A stretch of 64,000 nt of DNA from Plenodomus lindquistii. Lineage: Eukaryota > Ascomycota > Dothideomycetes > Pleosporales > Leptosphaeriaceae. Positions 33,006 through 43,043 of this stretch are shown here, piece after piece (position 1 is the first letter of the stretch; each line of letters opens with the position of its first letter). The position numbers and the translations under genes are program-made. The DNA lies in contig JANUWI010000008.1 of assembly GCA_025504975.1 (NCBI GenBank), positions 992,001 to 1,056,000 on the forward strand, read 5' to 3'. The notes beneath the pieces were generated by a model. It saw nothing but the letters and a program-made list of their open reading frames with translations, had not been told where the DNA came from and did not search any database.

Positions 33006-33746
33006 GCCGGGGAACCAGGGCGGGCGAGTCGACGGAGCGCTGGCCGGGCGGAGCGGCCAGAGGGCGCGAAGCAGCTGCTCTGCGTCTGGCGAGGCAGGCG
33101 GCAGAGCACGAGGGGCGACGGGGCCGAGACAGGCGGGCGTGTTGGCAATGGGCGTCGAGCAGTGGTGCAGGGCAGACAGCAGACGACCGACAAGCTCTTA
33201 TCGCAGCACCGGCGCGGGCTTTCGGGTCGCAACTCACAGGCAGGCAGGCGATGGCATGCCCTGCAGTCTGGTTGCCGTGGCCAAAGCAAATTGGACGGCG
33301 ACGCGTCGAAGGTGAGAGCAAACGGGGACGCAGGGGGCTAAGGGGAGGGGGGCATGGGCGGTGTCGAAGGGACGCGGGCGAGGTCGTGTACGAGGCTCCG
33401 AAGTCGTGAGGAACAGCGCCCTTAGCTCGTCATACCGCCTGCAATCAATGCGTGACGCAACAGTGCAGCGGTGCCATCGCCAACACACCGGCTCGGCACC
33501 ACGACTGCGACTTGGACTGTGAAAGCGGCGGCGGAATCGACTGCCAAATCGACTGCCAAATCGACTGCAACATCAACACCCACGTGAAACGGGAGGGCAC
33601 CCCGGGCCAGCACTGCACTGAAGGTCGACTCTGATTGGATCGTGTGGCGTGGGCTGTCTGCCCCCACGCCAGACTGCCCACATGCTTGATGCGTGTACAG
33701 TTCCTATGCTAGAGTACATGTGTATCGCCTTCCACGGCTCTGCAGC
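33006..33746. other. Intergenic region upstream of the cyclin gene
   Basis: Holds the cyclin promoter and the 3' flank of PRE3. A short direct repeat (ATCGACTGCCAA and variants, three copies) lies at about 33537-33572. Antisense and sense frames here are GC-rich artefacts without protein-like features. Confidence 0.5.
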
Positions 33747-34641
33747 CTACTGTCTGCCTGGGCCTTCGTAGTTCTGGTCTGGCAGATAGAGGTGGCGCTG
33801 TGCACCCTGGCCAGTGAGCACCACCATGCGAATGACGCCGCCAGAACTACCGTCCCACTTGATAGCCTCAGCCAGCGCGCCCTTGACAAACTTGATGCCC
33901 TCTGCCTCGCTCATGTTTTCCCTCCAATTGGCATCGCAGTATCCGTAAATGTAGGTCGAGCCCGAGCCGCCGATGGCATATGACTGCTTGTGCAGCGACC
34001 CTCCGAGAGGAATCGAGTATACTTGTCCGCCATGGCGGTGGTCCCATCCGGCAATAATCAAACCCGCCCTGCAGCCGAGTTAGCAAGGCATAGCCGCCAG
34101 CCGCCCTCTGTCGGACTCACGAGAGCTGGTCCTTGTTTGAGTAGCAGAGCTCTTGGAAGATTGCCGCCGCTGTTTGTGTTGTCGGTGGCTCGTCATTGGT
34201 CGTGCCGTACATGCCCAGGTGATAGTGGACAATGTCTGCCACGGCCTGTGTGTCGGCGGCCGAACCAGACCTGCAGCACCAGATGGTGTCGTGGACCTGT
34301 GTGAGCTTGTCGGTGACGCGGTTCGCAATGTAGGCGCCCGTGGTCGTCCGACTATCGGCTGCTAATATGACACCGTCCTTGAAGTTGATGGCCATGCTGC
34401 CGGGCGTCAGTGGGTGCGCAGTGCGACGGAGCGCGCAGCAACGTACATGGAGGTTCCTAGGCTATCATGGCGTGGTCAGCGTTGCGTTGGAACCGGGGCA
34501 GGGACGAGCAGGCTTACTTGACTTCGCCCTTCTTCAGGTGGTTCATGTCGACGTGGATGCCATCTAGGCCACGGTCAGCAAATCAGCTTGCGAGTGCTGC
34601 AAAGGACTGCGTGTACCCTCTCCAAGCATGCCGGTGGCCAT
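33747..34641 (-). CDS. pre3: 20S proteasome subunit beta-1 (PRE3, caspase-like)
   Basis: Five exons: 34641-34617, 34563-34518, 34461-34447, 34396-34121 and 34068-33747, encoding 227 residues. The N-terminal propeptide MATGMLGEDGIHVDMNHL..GEVNLG precedes the catalytic Thr (residue 27 in GTSIMA), where autocleavage should occur. The Thr sits in a 15-nt microexon. The mature part shows the N-terminal nucleophile hydrolase features DSRTTTGAYI and VTDKLTQVHD (catalytic lysine), then SGSAADTQA, YIYGYCDANWRE and KWDGSSGGVIRMV, all typical of beta-1. Introns are 50-56 nt and every join keeps the frame. A second ATG 12 nt downstream could also be the start. Beta-1 cleaves after acidic residues in the 20S core. 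Confidence 0.92.
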
Positions 34642-35000
34642 GGCTGTGATTGTAGACGCGGGCGGCGAGTGTGCAAAACGAGTGCTAACGCGGGTGTGCC
34701 TACGGGCAACAGCGGCAGAGGGAAGAGTGGGTGGGACGCCGGGGATTGGGGCGGGTGTCAGTCTTTTGGGGGGGAGGTGGTGTGGTGTTGTGTGGTTGTA
34801 TTGGACCTGACCTGGAAGGGCAGAGAGGGCAGGCAAACACGAGCTACGCAGCTCCAAGCTCCATCACCCAGCGTCAGGCGTGCGCCGTAGCGGCGTCCAG
34901 GCAGCCTCGCAGCGGTTCACCTGCACCGCACTGCTACAGCACAGCAAAGTACAGTACTTCACAATCTAGCACAATACCATCGAGCCCTTGACCTCCCGCC
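34642..35000. promoter_or_regulatory. Divergent promoter region of pre3 and the Bem46-like gene
   Basis: 359 bp between two divergently transcribed starts must hold both promoters. A G/T-rich block on the + strand lies at about 34730-34800. No TATA box or exact proteasome control element could be identified by eye. Confidence 0.5.
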
Positions 35001-36026
35001 ATGGCGTCTTCCATGGACGCGTTCATATCGTATCTCCGCCTGCCCCTCCTGGCCTCGTCTGGCGTGGCTGCGCTCCTCAGTGGCCTGCTGTACTTCAAGC
35101 AGAACGAGCTCATCTATCCTCGCAATATGCCCCCCGATGCCCGCACCAACGTCCCGCGCCCGTCGCAGTTCGGCATCGCCGACTTCGAAGAACTCTTCAT
35201 ACCCACGCCCGACGGCGAGTCGCTCAGCGCCTTCCTCATACGCGCCAACAAGCAGCATGCGCGAAACGTCACTGTGCTCATGTTCCACGGCAATGCGGGC
35301 AACATTGGCTACCGGCTGCCCATCGCAAAGATACTCGACAACGAGCTGCGGTGCAATGTCCTCATGTTGCAGTACCGCGGCTATGGCCTGTCTTCGGGCA
35401 ATCCCAACGAAAAGGGCATCATGATTGATGCCCAGACCGGCCTCGACTACATTCGCCAGCGGCACGAGCTTCGCGGTACGCGCATCGTCATCTACGGCCA
35501 GAGCATAGGAGGTGCCGTTTCCATTGGACTTGCAGCCAAAAACCACAAGCAGGGCGACATTGCTGCTATCATCCTGGAGAACACATTCACCTCGATCAAG
35601 AAGTTGATACCAAGGTGAGCCAGCTGCCAGGCCTTGCTTGCGTTTACTGACATGTATTTCAACAGCGCCTTTCCGCCGGCTCGATTCCTTGCGCCCCTCT
35701 GCCACCAGATCTGGCCCAGCGAGGACACATTGCCCCAGATTACACAAATCCCCGTCTTGTTTCTCAGCGGACTCAAAGACGAAATCGTTCCGTAAGCAGC
35801 TAATCTGGGGCTGTTCCGCCTCGTCTCTCTTGCACCCCTTTGGACAATTGATGCACGACAGCTGACTCGTTCTTCCAGGCCGTCTCACATGATCAGGCTA
35901 TTCCAGGTGTGCAGGAGCCCCAAGGTTTGGAGAGAGCTGCTCAACGGAAGTCATAACGACACGGTTGCGGAGCCTGGCTACTTTCAGTACATTGACCAAT
36001 TCTTGGCTGAATATGTCGCACGATGA
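35001..36026 (+). CDS. Bem46/ABHD13-type alpha/beta hydrolase
   Basis: Three exons: 35001-35614, 35666-35791 and 35879-36026, encoding 295 residues. The start MASSMDAFISYLRLPLL leads into a transmembrane anchor at about 14-33 (LPLLASSGVAALLSGLLYF). The alpha/beta hydrolase fold shows the oxyanion-strand motif MFHGNAGNIGYR, the nucleophile elbow GQSIGG (S168), the acid region FLSGLKDEIVPP and the catalytic His in NGSHNDT. This is the pattern of the Bem46 family (S. pombe Bem46, human ABHD13), which is membrane associated and linked to polarity in fungi; its substrate is unknown. The first intron joins LIP-SAFPPARF and the second EIV-PPSHM, both in phase. Confidence 0.92.
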
Positions 36027-38883
36027 CATGACTGCCACCAAGTGCGATTAGACATGTCGGTGTCAGTACTGCGTGTATACATTCACACCCTCAGAACAAT
36101 GCGCCACCTAAACACGCCGAACGGTCGAGTGGGCGCGTCGATCAAGTGTCATGTGCCTCATCTGCAATGTGCGCTACCGGCCTTGGACCGAGAACACGCG
36201 TCACCTTTGACAGGAGCAGATTGCCGGCTTCGCAGCTCAGGCGGATGGAAAGGCTGCGAAAGGCACCGCCGTGCTACGTTGCGCTGCAGCGGCCGAAAAC
36301 ACCAGAGACCAGGATCAAGGGCATGAATACCACGGCAACAGCCGCCGTTGCCTACTATTTGATGTTGAGCGGAAGATGATAGTTTACGGTAGTTTGGAAC
36401 GTAAAGCAGGTTCTCGAACAATCCAGCAAATGGCAGTTGGCCACAACGTCTGCGTAGCGTCCGGGTTGATCGCACACATGCAAGCAACTAGACGTGGGGT
36501 AGCCTGGAAGAGGTAGATCGCCAGGGGTGCGCCACATACAAGTAGAATTTTTCCTACCGGCCCGCCAGTCGGTATACGCTACGTTAGGTGTACTATGTAC
36601 ATCTACAGAACGCAACTCCAGGTCTCTGGGTGTACATGCAATAAGCATCCAGGCCTGGCGGACTCTGGAAAGCTCTCAAACCCAGTTCTTTGGCTCGGCC
36701 TGGAGGCAAAATATACTTCGGATGGAACGCATGTCGTTAACCCTGGGTGGCGGCTAGCGTGCGCCACTCGATTACGTGGCTGACAAAGCCTGACATGACG
36801 CTACATTCTCCATGTTGCCAGCTATCGAAATACGCCAACTCGCACCAGCGCCATGGGATTGTCTGCATGCAATTCGCGGATTCAGCAACATCGTGCACGG
36901 AAACCGCCGTGTCTACTGTGTCTAGGTGTAGCATACATAGACATGGGGTAGCCATGCAGCTGCAGAAGTCGTCCGTACTCTACGTCGACTCTGGCCTGCG
37001 TCTCCGCCATGTGTTTCAGCCTGTGTCATGGTTGCCAACATGGAGGCCGGCAGGCGAGCATATTCGCACGCGTTGTTGCGCACGAAGATCACGGGCGCAG
37101 TGCGGCTGTGCTGCGGCGGCGCCTTTGTCGATCGTTCTGCGGCCTCGTTCGTCCTCATCGCGAACACCGAAAAACAAGTGGCAAATACTCTGCTCGCCTA
37201 GCCGTTGGCGGCCTGACAGACATATCTCGTTTGGAGTAAAGCGTGCGCGTTATGGAGCACAGCACTTGACTGCAATATACACAGTAGACCATCCGAATGC
37301 GCCGACCTGCTCTAGATAGTCGCTGACCTTGCGACGCTTGGTGCGCGTTAGCTCGCTGGGTTGAAGGGGCAGCTCGCATTTGGCGGTTCACTGCAAGGCG
37401 TCCGAATCGTGGCGCGTACCAGCACATCGGATCCAAAAACTGCCTTCCTTTACTTTCTACTCGTGCTAAGTATAGGAGCACCCTCCGTTGTCTACGCACT
37501 CCCGCTGTAGGCCTACACATCATGACGTTTGTTCGATGCATGTCGACAGACGCTTGTTTCCAACCATGCTCATCATCCACCATGCCTCTCCGCTTTCGAT
37601 GAGAAACGGTCCTACCGTAAAGCACAGAAATGCGCGCTCAGCACCGGCTCTTCCCGCCCTCATTCGAGTAATTGCCGGCCTTGAGGCGGCTCAGTTCGTG
37701 CATACCTAACATGGTGGATCCACTCGTCCACCAAGCCCGTCAATAGGTCAGCAACTCTTCATCATGTTGCTCTCATCCGAGTGACAAGCCTGCTGGTTGC
37801 TCAGAGCCCGCAGTTGTGCATCGCTCAAGAATGCCCCTGTTAGCTGTCCCAGCCTTGGCCATGCCTGACACTGTTGACAGCGATGCAAGTGTCATCACCA
37901 AGCCAATAGGCCGCAGACCACGGCTTCTGTCCTTCAGCAAATAGTTCCCACTAGACTAAACAGCCAGCTCTTCCGTAATGTGGACGAATGTGAAGAGCGC
38001 ATCTGCTGGGTTTCGCACAGATAACGTTAGACTAGGGTCAGCGCCCATGACAGTCTAGAAACGGCATCACTCGCCACACCCATCCATTTACTATGTTCAC
38101 AATACTTGTTCCGTACAGGGCCCTTGACTCGAGGCGTCCAATCGCTCTTGTTTCTCTGGATCCTGGTGATCATTTCGCCTCCAAGCATTCGGTTCAGACC
38201 CTGTCGTTCTACAATCATTCTTACACCGTGTACAGCCACAGGCTGCACTTCCGCACCCAATCAGACACAGTCCTGCTCCTGGTCGGAGGCGAACGAGGCA
38301 AAGACCCCTTGTACGGAATTCCCGCTCTGCTGGGCCAGCCAGTGAGCTCACCGCAGACATGCTAGTCTCTCAGCATCTGCCGCCCGTACGCTTGCCCTCA
38401 TTGCGGTCCTTGCCGTCACGCTGTCGAACCTCATAAGGCTTGAAAAGATCGCTTCTGCTGTCTGACTGGCCGTGCAGTTCAGACCATCATCTTCCTGCCG
38501 CCTTAAGCGAGCTCTACCTGCTCCAAGTTCCTCCATCCGAGACGTCCATCTTCCCTCAAGCGGTTTCTCCTACTTTGAGCTTCTTTTTTTACACACGAGC
38601 ATCTCACAGCCTCCGTCCTTCATTGGAACACTTCCAGTACTATCTCCCCTGGAAGCGACACACTTTCGGTCCTCTGTATACCCGGCTCGCCACCCATCCT
38701 GGCACTCATTGGCATTCATTCTACTAGGTATATTGTTCTTCCCTATCACTATGACTCCATGTTCACTAGGCATCTGATACATTCGTTCTATAAGACTCTT
38801 TGCTCGTACTTGGAACATGGGCTAACATGTCGTTTCTTTGGGTCCAGCAGTGGGTTGCACTTCCTGTCGTTTACGAACAACCA
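36027..38883. other. Large gene-poor interval
   Basis: About 2.86 kb with GC-normal composition and no frame that looks like a conserved protein on either strand. The longest frames (36747-37319 + and 37155-37625 -) are rich in Cys, Arg and His and overlap antisense, as in non-coding DNA. The right end is probably the leader of the YTH gene, with a candidate 5' UTR intron at 38728-38847 (GTATAT...branch GCTAAC...GTCCAG). The rest is unassigned and could hold a non-coding transcript or a lost gene. Confidence 0.5.
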
Positions 38884-41006
38884 ATGGGCGATCTACCGTA
38901 TTCTACACAAACGCAGGCTATGGACAACGTAGTGAATGGATTCGCGCCCGAAGAAAACACTACAACTCCTGCCCCTGTGCAGTTCAAATCCACAGACAGC
39001 AGTACTCCTTTCCACTCACAGCTGAGCGGCCTACCTCAAACACAACAGCGACCTGATTACCGATCTCCCACATACCTTGGCACATCACACACGTTTTCCG
39101 AGCAGGCTACTTCCCCTCTGAGTATGGGAGCTATGGCCAGCGCTCTACCAGATTATACGATGTCGGACGAGAGCCAGCTCAACCTAGCCTCGCATACCAC
39201 TTCTCGTGCTCTCTCCGGCGCATCGCCGTCTGCGGTAGCGTTTCAACTCGGTCAAAACCTGCAGATGCCGATGCATGGCAATGGGCCTACTTCAATTCAT
39301 TCAGGCTACGCCGCAGGATTCTCGTCAGGCTCCTACCCCCAAAACTATCTACCTTCACAAGGTGCACAGCACACGAATTATCCGGCTTTCGGGACAAGCG
39401 CCCCTCGTTTAGGTGGACCTGTCTCGATATCGAACCCTTACCAGAATTACCCACCCACGTCTCAATACGTGTATTACCCACCACCGTTTGGCTCGCATAA
39501 TCAGTTCAGTCCTGGATACATGTCACAAGGTGTGCAGACGCTATACGAAAGAAGAAGCAGTATCACAAATGCTGCGGGAGGCAACCACGCTGGCCAATTG
39601 GTGAATTACGCTCGCAATGACGGCACGTACTCGAGTATGCACCCAGGAATCTCAGGAAGCTTTCAAGGCAATGTAGTTCCCGTCAGCCAATCATACAGAA
39701 CCTCTTTCTCGCAAGCTTCTGGTAAGTGAGTGGCTGTTGGATAATGTCTTAGCCACGTTCGTGAGATTATTCGCACTCAGCTGACCAAGGGCATCAGGTG
39801 CACCGCGCTCAGTCTCGATGAGCTCTATCCCACGCGGACCACCTCGCAAACCAAAGCAGTCCGGACATGCTTTATGGGTGGGAAATTTGCCCCCGGGTAC
39901 CACCATTGTAGCGCTCAAGGATCACTTTTCCCGAGATGCTACAAAAGATATCGAAAGTCTGTTTTTAATCTCGAAGAGCAATTGTGCTTTTGTCAACTAC
40001 CGGACTGAAGCATCTTGCACAGCGGCGATGCACCGATTCCACGATTCCCGCTTCAACGGCGTTCGGCTGGTGTGCAGACTAAGACGTAGCTCAGCACCTG
40101 CCACTGGTATACCTACGGGACCGTCTTCAATGCTTACAAGCCAGTCGCACACTACATCTCGACCTGCGACACCGAAACAAGACAGTGTGACATCTGCCCT
40201 GCAAGAAGTCAATGCTGTTTCCCCGTCTCACGAGAGTAACGAAGACCACAGATCATCCTCAGACACCGACAACAAGTACTTTATTGTGAAGAGCTTGACT
40301 CTACAGGATTTGGAGCTCAGCGTGAGGAACGGCATTTGGGCTACTCAGTCCCACAACGAGGCCGCGTTGAACAAGGCATTTGAGGTAGGCCCGATTTCCC
40401 AGGTAGTTATGGTATTTCGAATCTGCTGCTGATCGTGAACAGTCCACACAGAACGTCTTCCTGATCTTCTCGGCAAATAAGTCCGGAGAATACTTTGGGT
40501 TCGCCCGCATGGCATCGCCCATACTCGATAATGGCTCCCGAGTTGCAGGTGCGATGTTTCAGTCGGAACACACTCCAGAAGCAACAGACGTGCCCAAATC
40601 GATACCCACGCCCGCGACGGAATGGGCACCACGTGGCAAAATCATCGATGATTCGGCACGCGGCACAATCTTCTGGGAAGCAGAGGTTTCTGAATCAAAC
40701 AGTGGTGGAGACAGCGAGGAGAAGGACACAAGTCTACAAGTCGACGGAGATGCTTTGGCTGTTGCCCAAAGTTGGGGGAAACCATTCAAGATTGAATGGA
40801 TATCCACGAATCGCTTACCGTTTTATCGCACGCGCGGACTTCGTAATCCTTGGAACGCCAACCGCGAGGTCAAGATAGCTAGAGATGGTACCGAGCTCGA
40901 GCCTAACGTCGGAGAACGTCTCCTTCAGATGTTCCATCGTATGGGCGGAGCAACTGCAACGCCTACCGTCGGCACACCTGCCATGGCTCAAATGGCACAG
41001 TATTAG
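38884..41006 (+). CDS. RRM plus YTH-domain RNA-binding protein (putative m6A reader)
   Basis: Three exons: 38884-39721, 39798-40384 and 40443-41006, encoding 662 residues. Residues 1 to about 295 are disordered and rich in Ser/Gln/Tyr/Pro. An RRM spans about 302-375 (HALWVGNLPPGTT for RNP2 and CAFVNYRTEASC for RNP1). The YTH domain begins at about 435 (KYFIVKSLTLQDLELSVRNG) and contains GIWATQ (W460, first aromatic-cage residue). It continues with VFLIFSANKSGEYFGFARM, then after an acidic insert WGKPFKIEWISTNRLPFYRTRGLRNPWN and the end motif DGTELEPNVGERLLQMF. YTH domains bind N6-methyladenosine in RNA. The frame is open further upstream (ATG at 38827), but a branch site and acceptor at 38847 suggest an upstream intron, so the next ATG was taken. 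Confidence 0.88.
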
Positions 41007-42429
41007 GGTTCTAGGAGTATGCTTGCTTGTATCGAGCGTCTGCATCGCGCCTGGTGTTCGACAGCATTGTTTGGGGTGCCACATCGAGTTGGATGAACAA
41101 ATAGTAATACATTGTCGAACAAGAGCATTTCGTCTTCCTGCCGGGCGGGTTGACATGCTGATCGTTTCCTGTTATCTATCATGAGCTTCTACATAACGAA
41201 TAGTTTAATGGTAAGGATGATAGTGAGCGTGCATATGAGCTGTTGGTTTCCCTCTGTCATTCCGTTCTTTTATCAGCTTCATGTACGAATTACGCAGAAA
41301 CCATGCGGTCTACGATGTCCCTTTGAACATCATCTTTTCATCCCGAGTTCGAGAACTTGATCCAGCCGAAGCTAACAACGAAATAGCCAATGAGATGTTC
41401 GCAGCTACTTGGAAGTAGCCACGGCGGCCCTTTGTTGGCTTGGTGGACCGCGCCACAGCTCTCCTTCATATTGTTCCTTGATATTATTCGAAGTCCTCCT
41501 CGGACGGCCTAGATTCTATGCGGAATCAAGTCTCATCTGTGGTATAAAGTACGATTATGCAACACGAAGCAACTGATACTACAAGTAAATCCGTCAATCT
41601 TGGAGAACCAAATATTATCTATTCACCTTGTTTCACTGCCAATTTGCCAATACATACATTTTACCAGCGCGCATCGAGATGTTGAATATGTATTGCGCAG
41701 CAGAACTCCCTTTTACACCTATCATAGATGACTACCGACGACATCGCGGCATACGATCAGCATGCATCCTCAGCCCCCGACCACGTGACACAAGAGGAGC
41801 AAATTCATTCATCTCTTCAGTTCTGCCCAGATCTGAGCAGAGACAGACGAATGAGCGCAAAGGAGAGGCCACAATGTCCAGTCAAAGATAAACATGCAGA
41901 GAAGGAGCTTTGAGCAACAAGAGCGGCACCTGCATCGACCTGTCGACCTCTCAGGCACACCTACCACGATTGCAAAGACGGCACAGCAAAAAATGGATAT
42001 CGAAACACGCCGCTCTCCCTCCAAAGTCGCATGTATATAATGTGCTGCAGTCTCTAGTGTTCTCCTTGGCGGGTGTGCGACAGAGCGTGCTTTGGAGACT
42101 ACTGGCCATGGATCATCTGATATGGGCGCTCATCCCGTAGTTATGATCGACAGAATGCAAAGGAAGGGGCAATTTCACCATGGAAAGTGTCCTTCATCTT
42201 ATCGGCGTTGCTTCTGCAGGCGTGAATGAGCATGACCATTTTAGGCTTACTTCATACTCATAGAGCAGCTACGTACTTACCACAATATTTTTCTCGTACT
42301 TACCGTACACTTGTAGCTCGACCTGTTACTGTCCGCATTTCAGGTCCCAAATATGACAGAGGTACACCTGGCATGACCCCAGTAGAGGCCAACATACTAA
42401 TCTGCTTCGAGGCTACCCCAACGGCAGAC
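41007..42429. other. Intergenic region
   Basis: About 1.4 kb between the YTH gene and the small membrane protein. Short frames only, none protein-like. A slightly AT-richer stretch occurs at about 41520-41700. Nothing else was recognised. Confidence 0.5.
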
Positions 42430-42859
42430 ATGCCCCCTAAGGCGTCCTTCAGAAACAAATGGGCCACTCGCCTTACCAAGATTCAACTTCTCACGCTGAG
42501 CTACGACAACGTCGGAATCGACGAGATTATCAGCTACGCTGCACGCACCTGGTGGCGTGGACTGCGCAACAATCAGTACCAACTACCTCCTGCTTTCTAT
42601 CTCGTGGTCTTCATTGGACTCACCGCTTGGACTTTCGGGAGCATCGTCTGCGGCTACTTCGAGGCAATGGCCAGATTGCACGCCAAAGACATGCACGCAG
42701 TTTGGCCAGCGTTCTGGCGAGGAGTGATAGGCGCGATTCCCGGGCTGACGGGCATCATCTCGTTCTTGTTTCCTCCGCTGTTTTGCGTTCGTCAACCAAT
42801 TCGGTATCATTGAGGGCTGTACAATGGAACTGCGCTCTGATAAGGCAAAGTGGGCATAA
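42430..42859 (+). pseudogene. Small membrane protein with a probable frameshift near its end
   Basis: The frame from ATG 42430 (MPPKASFRNKW) runs to a stop at 42813 and ends VRQPIRYH. It has one clear transmembrane segment (FYLVVFIGLTAWTFGSIVCGYF) and a second hydrophobic one (IPGLTGIISFLFPPLF). At 42781-42784 there are four T. If one T is skipped, the +1 frame continues with AFVNQFGIIEGCTMELRSDK and stops at 42857-42859, which looks a far more natural continuation after FPPLF. The gene therefore probably carries a single-base insertion, either a real mutation or a sequence error. Without it the product would be about 142 residues. The family is not recognised. The frame is also open upstream to 42226, but that part looks non-conserved. 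Confidence 0.55.
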
Positions 42860-43043
42860 TCCGCGGTGGTTGGGCATCAACTTCCCTTGATTCACTTGGT
42901 TCTTGTTTTCTGTGTCCGCCGGTCTACACGGATGACGATTGGATGCACTTTTATCTACAATGCCCCAGGTGAATAGTTATTCTCTTGGTAGACTTTCCAG
43001 TATGTAACGTTAAAAGCGACGTTGATCAGACTACGTGGGGGCA

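Noticed and set aside
32530..33409. Long overlapping GC-rich frames on both strands over the cyclin N-terminus
   Set aside because: They overlap the real cyclin exon, have Arg/Ala/Cys-rich composition and no domain, and result from GC-rich third positions.
34959..35888. 309-codon minus-strand frame opposite the Bem46-like gene
   Set aside because: The plus strand has a full catalytic triad and conserved splice joins; the antisense frame has no family features.
36747..37625. Frames of 190 and 156 codons on opposite strands in the gene-poor interval
   Set aside because: Cys/Arg/His-rich, mutually overlapping, and without recognisable motifs.
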